A program made the position numbers and the translations under genes. Shown here one piece after another: positions 1 to 6,257 of a DNA stretch of 6,783 nt. The stretch covers positions 1 through 6,783 of the forward strand of contig JAUIEG010000143.1 in the NCBI GenBank assembly GCA_030428745.1, written 5' to 3'. Under the pieces are notes generated by a model that was given only the letters and a program-made list of their open reading frames with translations, was not told the origin of the DNA and did no database searches. Position 1 is the first letter of the stretch, and each line of letters opens with the position of its first letter. The stretch is from Alphaproteobacteria bacterium. Lineage in GTDB: Bacteria > Pseudomonadota > Alphaproteobacteria > Caulobacterales > Parvularculaceae.

Positions 1-1
1 G

Positions 2-976
2 TTGGCTGTCTGGAAGATCGCGCCGGCTCTTGTCGCCGGCAATACGATTGTTTTGAAGCCGTCTCCCTTTACACCGTTGTGTACGCTGAAATTCGGTGAG
101 CTGACGCGCAGCGTTCTGCCCAAAGGCGTGGTGAACGTCGTTTCCGGGGGCAATGAGTTGGGCGAATGGATGACCGGATGTGATGACATCCGGAAAATCA
201 GCTTTACCGGATCGACGGCGACCGGACGCAAGATTATGGCGTCGGCGTCGGGCAATCTGAAACGGATCACATTGGAGCTGGGCGGCAACGACCCGGCGAT
301 CGTCATGCCGGATGTAGATATCCAGGCGACCGCCAAAGAGCTGTTCTGGGCGGCGTTTCAGAACAGCGCGCAGTTCTGCGTGGCGGCGAAAAGGTTATAT
401 ATCCATGAAGACATCTATGACGCGCTCGCCGACGCGCTGGTCAAATATGCGCGGACAGTGAAAGTCGGCGACGGACTTCAGCAGGGTGTCGATCTCGGCC
501 CCATCCAGAATGCGATGCAGTTCGAAAAACTCAAGGATCTGCTCGCGGACAGCAAGAAGAGCGGCCACCGGTTCCTGCTTGGCGGAGAGGTTGAGGACGG
601 CCCCGGATATTTTGTACCGGTGACAATCATCGACAATCCGCCTGAAGATAGCCGAGTCGTTACGGAAGAAGCGTTCGGTCCGGTTCTGCCATTGTTGAAA
701 TTCCGTGACATGGAAGATGTCATACGCCGTGCAAACGACACGGAGTATGGACTTGCCGCATCAATCTGGAGCGCAGACGCTGACCGGGCGCGTCAAATTG
801 CGGAACGCATCGAAGCGGGTACAGTGTGGATCAATGAGGTCCACACATTTTCTCCGCATGTAGCCTTCGGCGGGCACAAGCAATCGGGCATCGGGATTGA
901 GAATTCGCTGCACGGCCTGGCCGAATATACGAATTCGAAAACGATCGTAACGAACCGGACAGCGCCGGCTTCCTAG
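2..976 (+). CDS. Aldehyde dehydrogenase, NAD(P)+-dependent (5'-truncated by window edge)
   Basis: C-terminal 324 residues of an ALDH-superfamily enzyme, which oxidises an aldehyde to a carboxylate with NAD(P)+ in the cytoplasm. The frame is open at base 2, and the TTG there is an internal leucine codon rather than a start: the first residues match the family's inner segment before the cofactor-binding lysine (VLKPS, Lys19 here). About 150 N-terminal residues lie outside the window. Visible family landmarks are the nucleotide-binding FTGST (68-72), general-base Glu92 in LELGGN, nucleophile Cys126 in NSAQFC (34 residues after the Glu, the canonical spacing), Glu223 in EEAFGP, and the C-terminal FGGHKQSGIG. 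The substrate cannot be read from this. Beside a 2-keto-3-deoxy-acid aldolase, glycolaldehyde or lactaldehyde is a reasonable inference. It ends at TAG 974-976, convergent with the next gene. Confidence 0.93.
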   Translation: MAVWKIAPALVAGNTIVLKPSPFTPLCTLKFGELTRSVLPKGVVNVVSGGNELGEWMTGCDDIRKISFTGSTATGRKIMASASGNLKRITLELGGNDPAIVMPDVDIQATAKELFWAAFQNSAQFCVAAKRLYIHEDIYDALADALVKYARTVKVGDGLQQGVDLGPIQNAMQFEKLKDLLADSKKSGHRFLLGGEVEDGPGYFVPVTIIDNPPEDSRVVTEEAFGPVLPLLKFRDMEDVIRRANDTEYGLAASIWSADADRARQIAERIEAGTVWINEVHTFSPHVAFGGHKQSGIGIENSLHGLAEYTNSKTIVTNRTAPAS

Positions 977-984
977 GCGTATAA

Positions 985-1018
985 GGCGGCGCGCAGCTCG
1001 CTGAAGCTGGGCGCCGCC
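985..1018. terminator. Hairpin between convergent genes, probable bidirectional terminator
   Basis: The 53-bp gap between the two convergent dehydrogenase genes contains an 8-bp perfect stem, GGCGGCGC (985-992) with GCGCCGCC (1011-1018). After one G/G mismatch it continues as CAGCT (994-998) with AGCTG (1005-1009), around a 6-base loop. Neither side has a real T-tract, so it is not a textbook intrinsic terminator. Its position suggests it stops, or protects the 3' ends of, both converging transcripts. Confidence 0.6.
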
Positions 1019-1029
1019 ATGTTGCTCCA

Positions 1030-2604
1030 TTAGAATTGCCAGCGCCCGTCTCGCCTGTGCGGCGTTTCCTCCAAGACATCTTCTTGCAGCGCCGCCGGCA
1101 ATAGTGAGGCGGGAAAATCCTGGTAACAAATCGGACGCACAAACCGGTCTATAGCGAGGGTTCCGACCGATGTTGTGCGACCGTCTGACGTGGCGGGAAA
1201 AGGTCCGCCATGAACCATGGCATGACAGACTTCAACGCCGGTCGGCCAGCCATTGGCGATGACCCGGCCTGCCTTTTCTTCCAACAGCGGCAACAAGTCG
1301 GCGGCTTGCCGCAGGTCCGCATCGGCGCAATGAACGCTGATCGTAAGTTGCCCCTCGATGCAGTTTAGAAGCGACCCGATTTCGTCTGGCGTTTCACATG
1401 CCGCGATGACGGACGCAGGTCCGAAGATTTCCCGTTGGAGCACTTCGTTCTCCATGACGTTTGCGGCTGTCGTTTTTATGAGCGCAGGCCGGCACCGGTT
1501 GGTCTCCGACCGGTTATTCAACGTCCAGGCATCTGCGTCAGGTTGCGACTTCGCCGCTTCAAGTCCGCGCTCATACGCGTCGCAAATAGCGGCCGTCAGC
1601 ATTGTCTGTTCTGCCGTGTTTTCCAGGGCCGCTTCGGCGCTGGCGACAAACGCTGCAAGGTCATGGCCTGCAGGCGCGATGACCAGTCCGGGATTGGTGC
1701 AAAACTGTCCGGCCCCAAGGGCGAGCGAGGCTGCAAAGGCCTCTCCAAGCTGGTTTGCGTCTTGTTTGAGCGCGCCGGGCAGCAGGATGACAGGATTGAC
1801 CGCGCTCATTTCGGCGTAGACCGGTATCGGGCTTTTGCGCGCGGCGGCAATCTTCATGAGAGCAAGGCCGCCTTGTCGTGATCCTGTAAAACCGATCGCC
1901 TTGATGCGGGGATCCGCGGCGAGGGCTTGGCCGGTCTCATGCGAGTCGCCCTGAAGCAAAGAAAATACGCCTTCAGGCATGCCCGTGTTCTGCGCGGCCT
2001 GCACAATGGCTGACGCCACGAGTTCGCTAACGCCCGGATGAGCGGGGTGCGCTTTCACAACCACAGGGCAGCCCGCGGCCAGCGCCGAGGCCGTGTCTCC
2101 GCCGGCGACGGAAAACGCCAGCGGAAAGTTGCTGGCGCCGAAAACCGCCACCGGGCCGATGGCTTTTTTACGCATGCGCAGGTCCGGCCGCGGCATCGGG
2201 TTGCGTTCAGGGAGCGCAGGATCGACGCGAAGAGACATCCAGGCGCCATCCCGCGCTTCCGCCGCCATGAGATTCAACTGACCGATCGTGCGCCCGCGTT
2301 CATTCTCGATCCGCGCCAGGGGCAGGCCTGTCTCCTCATGCGCGCGCTGGACGAGCTGATCGCCGAGCGCCATGATCTGTTCCCCGATTGCTTCCAGAAA
2401 CTGCGCTCTTCGCTCTGCTCCGATGCGGTCGAATGCTTCCGCCGCACTCTCAGCAGCCCTTGTCGCATGTTCGACATCTTGAGAAGTCGCCCGGAAAAAA
2501 GCCGGCTCAAGCTGCCTGTTGCTTGATGGATCGGCTGCGTAGAAGACATCCGCCGATTTTCTACGGGATGCTCCAATAAAATGTTCGCCCATTAGATCTG
2601 CCAT
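1030..2604 (-). CDS. 2-oxoglutarate-semialdehyde (2,5-dioxovalerate) dehydrogenase, ALDH family
   Basis: A 524-residue ALDH-superfamily protein that would oxidise 2-oxoglutarate semialdehyde to 2-oxoglutarate with NAD(P)+, the last step of oxidative pentose and sugar-acid pathways. Landmarks: N-terminal HFIGAS (8-13), Gly-rich nucleotide-binding GFTGSRQGG (238-246), general-base Glu265 in AEMSAVNP and nucleophile Cys302 in GAGQFCTNPG. The GQFCTNPG signature and the long C-terminal part are typical of this subfamily (XylA of Caulobacter type), not of betaine-type ALDHs. The ATG at 2604 is supported by AGGA (plus-strand 2612-2615) seven bases upstream; Met5 is a less likely alternative. It is the third gene of a minus-strand cluster, 71 bp after the FAH-fold gene, whose product would be its substrate. 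Family assignment is strong; the exact substrate is inferred from the motif and the neighbour. Confidence 0.9.
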   Translation of the reverse strand: MADLMGEHFIGASRRKSADVFYAADPSSNRQLEPAFFRATSQDVEHATRAAESAAEAFDRIGAERRAQFLEAIGEQIMALGDQLVQRAHEETGLPLARIENERGRTIGQLNLMAAEARDGAWMSLRVDPALPERNPMPRPDLRMRKKAIGPVAVFGASNFPLAFSVAGGDTASALAAGCPVVVKAHPAHPGVSELVASAIVQAAQNTGMPEGVFSLLQGDSHETGQALAADPRIKAIGFTGSRQGGLALMKIAAARKSPIPVYAEMSAVNPVILLPGALKQDANQLGEAFAASLALGAGQFCTNPGLVIAPAGHDLAAFVASAEAALENTAEQTMLTAAICDAYERGLEAAKSQPDADAWTLNNRSETNRCRPALIKTTAANVMENEVLQREIFGPASVIAACETPDEIGSLLNCIEGQLTISVHCADADLRQAADLLPLLEEKAGRVIANGWPTGVEVCHAMVHGGPFPATSDGRTTSVGTLAIDRFVRPICYQDFPASLLPAALQEDVLEETPHRRDGRWQF

Positions 2605-2611
2605 ATGCTTT

Positions 2612-2615
2612 TCCT
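2612..2615 (-). promoter_or_regulatory. Ribosome binding site for the semialdehyde dehydrogenase
   Basis: Minus-strand AGGA lies seven bases before the ATG at 2604. This spacing favours that start over the in-frame ATG four codons later. Confidence 0.6.
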
Positions 2616-2642
2616 GTCATTGCGTGATTTTGTTGGATAGAG

Positions 2643-2662
2643 CAGCGCGGAAAGTTGCGCTG
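2643..2662 (-). other. Intercistronic hairpin between FAH-fold gene and dehydrogenase
   Basis: CAGCGC (2643-2648) and GCGCTG (2657-2662) form a 6-bp stem with an 8-base loop in the 71-bp gap inside the minus-strand cluster. No T-tract follows on the minus strand, so termination is unlikely. It could be an mRNA-stability or processing element, or chance in GC-rich DNA. Confidence 0.3.
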
Positions 2663-2675
2663 TCGCCGGCTGCTT

Positions 2676-3845
2676 TTAGAGAAGCCGTCTCGCCGCCAGC
2701 GAGCGCATCAGGGCGCGGACGCCATACCGCCATGGCGGCGCCAGATCGCTGGTGGTGACGCGGTTTTCAAGCGCGCCGAGGCGAGGGCTTTCGATGCGTA
2801 CCTGGTCGCCTTTGTGATGCGTGAAGCCGCCGCCCTTTTCATCGCGGTCACATGTAGGCGTATAGGTTGTTCCCAGAAACAACATCAGACCATCCGGATA
2901 CTGATGGAAGTCGCCGATTGTCGCGTCGGTAAGTGCTTGTGGTGTGCGGGCCATCGCGCTCATGGCGCTGGCGCCGGTAGTTTCAAAACCATCCGCACCG
3001 GTGATGGTGACCGTTACTTCGGCGTTACAGATGTCTGCAAGCCGAAAATCTTCGTCAAAGAGTCTGATGAAAGGGCCAATGGCGCATGAGGCGTTGTTAT
3101 CCTTGGCTTTGCCGAGCAGAAGAGCGCTGCGGCTTTCAACATCGCGCAGGTTAACGTCATTCCCCAGACTGGCGCCGACAATTTTTCCGGCCGGTGAAAT
3201 TGCAAGGACAATTTCGGGCTCTGGATTGTTCCATTTCGAGTCGGGATGGACGCCGATGTCGGCGCCGCATCCCACAGCCGACATGGGTTGGGCCTTCGTG
3301 AAGATTTCAGGGTCCGGCCCGATGGCGACTTCAAGATATTGCGACCAGAGGCCTGCTTCGATGAGATGGTCTTTCACCTCATTCGCACGTTTGGAGCCGG
3401 GAGCAATATCAATGAGCAAGGGCTCAAGCTTGTCTCTGAGCGATTGCCGAAGGGAGTTGGCTCGCTCGGGCGCGCCTTGACAGCGCTCCTCTATAACTCG
3501 TTCGATCGCGCTGGCGATAAAGGTCACGCCGGACGCTTTAACGGCCTGAAGATCGCAGGGAGCCAGCAGCGCGCCCCTGTCCAGAAAGTCCTGAAGGTCG
3601 CCCAATACCGGTCCTGCATGGTCCTCCACGCGTTCCTTTATGTCTGGCCCGTCAAGCAGGTCCGCCATGGTTGGGGCGAGCGCGGAAAGGTCAATTAGCT
3701 TGTCATCGCGAATTGCAGCTACATGGGGACCGGGCGCGTTCGAATTCATCCAGACGCGTCCCACCAGGCAGGCCTTTTCTCGGTCGAGCGGCAAGATCCC
3801 GCCTGAAGCGATATCGCTCGCCGATGGTTGCAACGGCATCGGCAT
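2676..3845 (-). CDS. FAH-fold 2-keto-3-deoxy-pentonate dehydratase (XylX-like)
   Basis: A 389-residue member of the fumarylacetoacetate hydrolase (FAH) fold family. Proteins of this length next to a semialdehyde dehydrogenase are typically 2-keto-3-deoxy-D-xylonate/arabinonate dehydratases, which give 2-oxoglutarate semialdehyde. The C-terminal catalytic domain carries the expected metal ligands: Glu209 and Glu211 in NPEPEIVLAI, then Asp230 in GNDVNLRD. Lys247 in GKAKDN precedes CAIGPF (254-259), as in the family. A smaller N-terminal domain (about 25-150) is present, unlike in short FAH hydrolases of about 280 residues. The gene starts eight bases after the aldo/keto reductase stop, which implies co-transcription and perhaps translational coupling; the Shine-Dalgarno is weak, and the ATG at 3839 (Met3) is an alternative start. 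Family is near certain. Dehydratase rather than hydrolase activity, and the sugar configuration, are inferred from length and context. Confidence 0.87.
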   Translation of the reverse strand: MPMPLQPSASDIASGGILPLDREKACLVGRVWMNSNAPGPHVAAIRDDKLIDLSALAPTMADLLDGPDIKERVEDHAGPVLGDLQDFLDRGALLAPCDLQAVKASGVTFIASAIERVIEERCQGAPERANSLRQSLRDKLEPLLIDIAPGSKRANEVKDHLIEAGLWSQYLEVAIGPDPEIFTKAQPMSAVGCGADIGVHPDSKWNNPEPEIVLAISPAGKIVGASLGNDVNLRDVESRSALLLGKAKDNNASCAIGPFIRLFDEDFRLADICNAEVTVTITGADGFETTGASAMSAMARTPQALTDATIGDFHQYPDGLMLFLGTTYTPTCDRDEKGGGFTHHKGDQVRIESPRLGALENRVTTSDLAPPWRYGVRALMRSLAARRLL

Positions 3846-3853
3846 CGTCTGCT

Positions 3854-4897
3854 CTATTCGCCCGGCACCGGCGCGGCGGCGTCGATTATTCCTTGCGCGC
3901 GCAAATCGCGCCAGAACTCCGCGGGGATGCTGTCTTCTGCATAGCCAATATTGTCTTCCAGTTCCGAGCGTGTCTGCGATCCCGGAATCACGCTGACGAC
4001 GACCGGATGCGCAAGCACGAATTGAAGCGCAGCGGCTCCCATAGCGACGTCGTGTTTCTTGCAGACGTCTTCAATCAGACGCGTTCTGTTGCGAATGTCT
4101 TCGGGAATGTCTTCGAAATAATTATATGTCGTCCTTCCCACAAGAATGCCCGAGTTATATGGGCCGCCGATTACGATTTTTACTCCGCGTTTCTCGCATT
4201 CAGGAAATAATGTGGAAGCGGGTTGTTGCTCCAGCAGCGTATACCGGCCTGCCAGAAGAAAAATATCCGGATCGGCTTGCGCCAGCATCAGGGCGCATGG
4301 CTCCCATTCATTGACGCCGATTCCGATTGCGTCGACAGCGCCGCTGCTGCGCAGTTCGCTCAGCGCGCGCCACCCGCCGTCATCCATGAGTTCGCGGGCC
4401 CGCCCGAGCGCCTCGTTGCGGCCGCCATGGTTGAAAGCGTCGATATCATGGACATAAAGAATATCTATCCTGTCAACGCCAATTCGCTTTAAGCTTTCTT
4501 CATAGGACCGCATGACGCCGTCATAGGAATAGTCGTAAACGAATTTACAAGGCGGAATGTTTTCAAAGATAATACCGTCGGCTTCTTCCGGAGGGCACGG
4601 TTCCAATACGCGACCGACTTTCGAAGATAATACGTATTCATCGTTTTGTTTCGTCTGTAATAATCGTCCCACGCGCATCTCGGAGAGCCCGAAACCGTAA
4701 AGCGGGGCCGTATCGTAATATCGCACGCCCAACTCCCATGCGCGCGCCAGCGTGGCGTCGCATTCTTCTTCGCTGAGGGTGCGCCGGTAGTTGCCAAGCG
4801 GCGCGGCGCCGAATCCAAATTCGGACATGGTCATGCTGCGGCCCATTGGCGTCTTAAACTGGGATTTGGGAGTTGCACGTTGATGCAGCGATGGCAT
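3854..4897 (-). CDS. Aldo/keto reductase, L-fucose / D-threo-aldose 1-dehydrogenase type
   Basis: A 347-residue AKR with a (beta/alpha)8 barrel, probably oxidising an aldose at C1 to its lactone with NAD(P)+. The catalytic tetrad is visible: Asp62 and Tyr67 in YYDTAPLYG, Lys93 in SSKVGR and His150 in YVHD. AGRYTLLEQ (216-224), VIGGPYNSG (242-250) and DYSYDG (122-127) are typical of the L-fucose / D-threo-aldose dehydrogenase and pyridoxal 4-dehydrogenase branch. The frame stays open to 5152, but those extra 85 residues look unlike a protein and cross the promoter region. The ATG at 4897 has a weak GGGA six bases upstream; the ATG at 4912 (five residues longer) has none. It is first of the three-gene cluster, eight bases before the FAH-fold gene, which fits it as the entry enzyme of the pathway. 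Pyridoxal 4-dehydrogenase activity is an alternative, but the neighbours argue for a sugar. Confidence 0.88.
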   Translation of the reverse strand: MPSLHQRATPKSQFKTPMGRSMTMSEFGFGAAPLGNYRRTLSEEECDATLARAWELGVRYYDTAPLYGFGLSEMRVGRLLQTKQNDEYVLSSKVGRVLEPCPPEEADGIIFENIPPCKFVYDYSYDGVMRSYEESLKRIGVDRIDILYVHDIDAFNHGGRNEALGRARELMDDGGWRALSELRSSGAVDAIGIGVNEWEPCALMLAQADPDIFLLAGRYTLLEQQPASTLFPECEKRGVKIVIGGPYNSGILVGRTTYNYFEDIPEDIRNRTRLIEDVCKKHDVAMGAAALQFVLAHPVVVSVIPGSQTRSELEDNIGYAEDSIPAEFWRDLRAQGIIDAAAPVPGE

Positions 4898-4986
4898 GGG
4901 GTTTCCCGTCATTGTTCGGGGCCGAACTGTGCGGCGGCCCTGCGGCAAGGCAAAAGGTTTGTCACAGGCAGAGAAGCTGACAACAG

Positions 4987-5005
4987 CTAACATACTAGAT
5001 GTTAG
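4987..5005. promoter_or_regulatory. 19-bp palindrome, candidate operator
   Basis: CTAACAT (4987-4993) and ATGTTAG (4999-5005) are perfect 7-bp inverted repeats around a 5-bp centre, about 90 bp upstream of the reductase start. The palindrome covers the -10 box of the best minus-strand promoter candidate, the usual place for a repressor site. Size and symmetry suit a dimeric GntR-, LacI- or IclR-type sugar-acid regulator. No regulator gene is in the window, so the family cannot be chosen. Confidence 0.55.
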
Positions 5006-5021
5006 ATATTCCACCTGGCAA
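4992..5021 (-). promoter_or_regulatory. Candidate sigma-70 promoter for the reductase-dehydratase-dehydrogenase cluster
   Basis: On the minus strand, TTGCCA (plus 5016-5021, five of six matches to TTGACA) lies 18 bp from TAGTAT (plus 4992-4997, four of six matches to TATAAT). Transcription would start near 4985, giving a leader of about 90 bases before the ATG at 4897. The overlap with the palindrome at 4987-5005 supports regulated use. Confidence 0.45.
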
Positions 5022-5047
5022 GAGGGGTGTAACTCAATCTTTTCTCG

Positions 5048-5059
5048 AGCGGGCCCGCT
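5048..5059. repeat. 12-bp perfect GC palindrome
   Basis: AGCGGGCCCGCT is its own reverse complement. It lies in the control region, followed by two copies of GGCTGGG ten bases apart (5060-5066, 5070-5076). It has no recognised role; it could be a protein site or chance in GC-rich DNA. Confidence 0.25.
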
Positions 5060-5123
5060 GGCTGGGCTTGGCTGGGAGGGTGTAGCTGGAGCGAGTGAGA
5101 TCGGCTGCCATCTACGCAAACAT

Positions 5124-5152
5124 AATATAAACAGGTATTTATATCCAGGCAA
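5124..5152 (-). promoter_or_regulatory. Second candidate minus-strand promoter with AT-rich inverted repeat
   Basis: Minus-strand TTGCCT (plus 5147-5152) lies 17 bp from TATATT (plus 5124-5129), each a partial consensus match with ideal spacing. The spacer and -10 box contain a 7-bp inverted repeat, ATATAAA (5125-5131) with TTTATAT (5138-5144), around six bases. Start would be near 5117, giving a leader of about 220 bases for the reductase that runs through the palindrome at 4987-5005. This AT-rich patch stands out from the surrounding GC-rich DNA. Confidence 0.35.
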
Positions 5153-5162
5153 TTCGATGGTT

Positions 5163-5185
5163 TCCGGCCACTTTGAGTTGCCGGA
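5163..5185. other. Small hairpin in the control region
   Basis: TCCGGC (5163-5168) pairs with GCCGGA (5180-5185). After one mismatch, ACT (5170-5172) can pair with AGT (5176-5178) around TTG. On the plus strand it is followed by GATTTTG, a poor T-tract. It could be a weak terminator of plus-strand transcription or a protein site; evidence is thin. Confidence 0.25.
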
Positions 5186-5249
5186 GATTTTGTGTCGAAG
5201 AGCGCGCCCTCCACCCCCGCGAGGACCACTAGAAACGTCAAAAGGATAA

Positions 5250-5277
5250 TTGACATGTTAGTGAGGTGAGTGATAAG
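5250..5277 (+). promoter_or_regulatory. Candidate sigma-70 promoter for the aldolase-hydratase operon
   Basis: A perfect -35 box TTGACA (5250-5255) lies 16 bp from GATAAG (5272-5277, four of six matches to TATAAT). A start near 5284 would give a leader of about 125 bases before the aldolase ATG. ATGTTAG (5255-5261), identical to one arm of the palindrome at 4987-5005, begins on the last base of the -35 box, so the same regulator might touch both promoters. Confidence 0.45.
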
Positions 5278-5345
5278 CGATATATGGCGGACGCGCCGGT
5301 TTCTGCGCACGACCGCGTTTGCTGAGTTGGACTGTTTTCGCTTTG

Positions 5346-5371
5346 CCGCCCGCGCAAGGCGGGCGGTTTTT
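5346..5371 (+). terminator. Intrinsic terminator upstream of the aldolase gene
   Basis: CCGCCCGC (5346-5353) and GCGGGCGG (5359-5366) form a perfect 8-bp GC stem with loop GCAAG, followed directly by five T (5367-5371). This is a convincing Rho-independent terminator reading to the right. It lies between the candidate plus-strand promoter and the aldolase start, with no recognisable gene just before it. It is therefore either a leader attenuator, the end of a short untranslated RNA, or a block to read-through from the control region. Confidence 0.8.
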
Positions 5372-5397
5372 CAGCAGGCTTAGTAGGGCGCGCGCGC

Positions 5398-5403
5398 AGG
5401 GAG
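5398..5403 (+). promoter_or_regulatory. Ribosome binding site that sets the aldolase start
   Basis: AGGGAG ends five bases before the ATG at 5409. This decides against the longer open frame from 5319, whose beginning overlaps the intrinsic terminator. Confidence 0.7.
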
Positions 5404-5408
5404 AGGGT

Positions 5409-6257
5409 ATGGCTGGGGACAACAATACTGACAGACCGTCAAACAGCCCGGGCGCCCGCACAGTTTCTAAATCGCTGTTGCTGGGAAATGCGCTGAGAGA
5501 AAAAGCGCGCGCCGGCCTCGCCCTTGGAACGTTTCTTATAGAGCTTCCGGCTGCAGGCGTGGTCGAGGCGTTGGCGATCGCGGGTTTCGATTTTGTCGTG
5601 CTTGATCTCGAACATTCGACAATCGGTTTTGCACGTTTGGAATCACTGATCTTGGCGGGGCGAGCCTGCAACTTGCCGGTCATTGTCCGCGTTTGGGAGC
5701 CATCTGCAGGTCTGATTGGAAAAGTGCTCGACATCGGCGCCAGCGGCGTGATGGCGCCGCATGTGGAGAGCCCTGAACAGGCGCGAGCAATAATAGACGC
5801 GGCGCGCTTTCCTCCTGAAGGCGGGCGTGGATTCTCGCCACTGAAAAAGTTCGACGGTCTTGATGAGCCGCTACGTGAATTGTCACAAGCCGCTTACGTC
5901 ATTGTGCAGCTTGAGGGAAAATCGGCGCTGGATCAGGCGGCCGCCATCGCTGCAGTTGAGGGCGTCGACGCGGTTTTTATCGGGCCCTACGATCTGGCGC
6001 TATCCTTAAACCTGCCTCCCGGCGGGAAAGGCACATATGACGCTATCGGCGATTATTCGTTGAATCTTTCAGACGGCGTGACCGCGGGTATTTATATCGA
6101 CAACCCGGAAGACTCATCGCGATGGCTGCGTAAAGGGTTCGGCTTGCAGTGCATAAGCTTTGACAGCCGCATGCTGGTTGCAGGCGCCCGCCAGGTGGTC
6201 GCCACGGCGCGCGGCCCGGTGTTTGACAGGAAGGAAAGGCTAGAGAATGACCAATAA
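5409..6257 (+). CDS. HpcH/HpaI-family class II pyruvate aldolase
   Basis: A 282-residue metal-dependent aldolase of the HpcH/HpaI family, which cleaves 2-keto-4-hydroxy or 2-keto-3-deoxy acids to pyruvate plus an aldehyde. Catalytic His69 (LDLEHS), Arg94 (VIVRV), metal ligands Glu169 (VQLEG) and Asp195 (IGPYDLALS) are all present and spaced as in HpaI, with RGFSP (140-144) in place. A phosphate-loop-like GASGVMAPHVES (110-121) also fits. The first 20-25 residues are polar and extra compared with HpaI (about 260 residues). The start at 5409 rests on a good Shine-Dalgarno; a later non-ATG start would remove the extension. It overlaps the hydratase gene by 11 bp. Beside a sugar-acid cluster it could cleave 2-keto-3-deoxy-fuconate, -rhamnonate or -pentonate; beside the hydratase, 4-hydroxy-2-oxovalerate or a similar acid. 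The family is secure, the substrate is not. Confidence 0.9.
   Translation: MAGDNNTDRPSNSPGARTVSKSLLLGNALREKARAGLALGTFLIELPAAGVVEALAIAGFDFVVLDLEHSTIGFARLESLILAGRACNLPVIVRVWEPSAGLIGKVLDIGASGVMAPHVESPEQARAIIDAARFPPEGGRGFSPLKKFDGLDEPLRELSQAAYVIVQLEGKSALDQAAAIAAVEGVDAVFIGPYDLALSLNLPPGGKGTYDAIGDYSLNLSDGVTAGIYIDNPEDSSRWLRKGFGLQCISFDSRMLVAGARQVVATARGPVFDRKERLENDQ
6231..6239 (+). promoter_or_regulatory. Ribosome binding site of the hydratase, inside the aldolase gene
   Basis: AAGGAAAGG lies seven bases before the ATG at 6247, within the last codons of the aldolase. This supports translation of the overlapping downstream gene from that ATG. Confidence 0.65.

Noticed and set aside
1358..1881. Two plus-strand open frames of about 150 codons opposite the semialdehyde dehydrogenase
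   Set aside because: They lie wholly antisense to a gene with intact catalytic motifs and have no recognisable domain; long antisense frames are common in GC-rich coding DNA.
2655..3698. Plus-strand open frames of 144-178 codons opposite the FAH-fold gene
   Set aside because: Antisense shadows of a well-supported gene; their compositions (Arg/Ser/Ala-rich) do not look like real proteins.
5284..5325. 13-codon reading frame as an attenuation leader peptide
   Set aside because: It has no run of control codons, no Shine-Dalgarno sequence, and its ATG coincides with the predicted transcription start; kept only as a note under the terminator finding.
5258..5734. Minus-strand open frame of 158 codons across the terminator and aldolase start
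   Set aside because: It covers the intrinsic terminator and runs opposite the aldolase catalytic region; no family resemblance.
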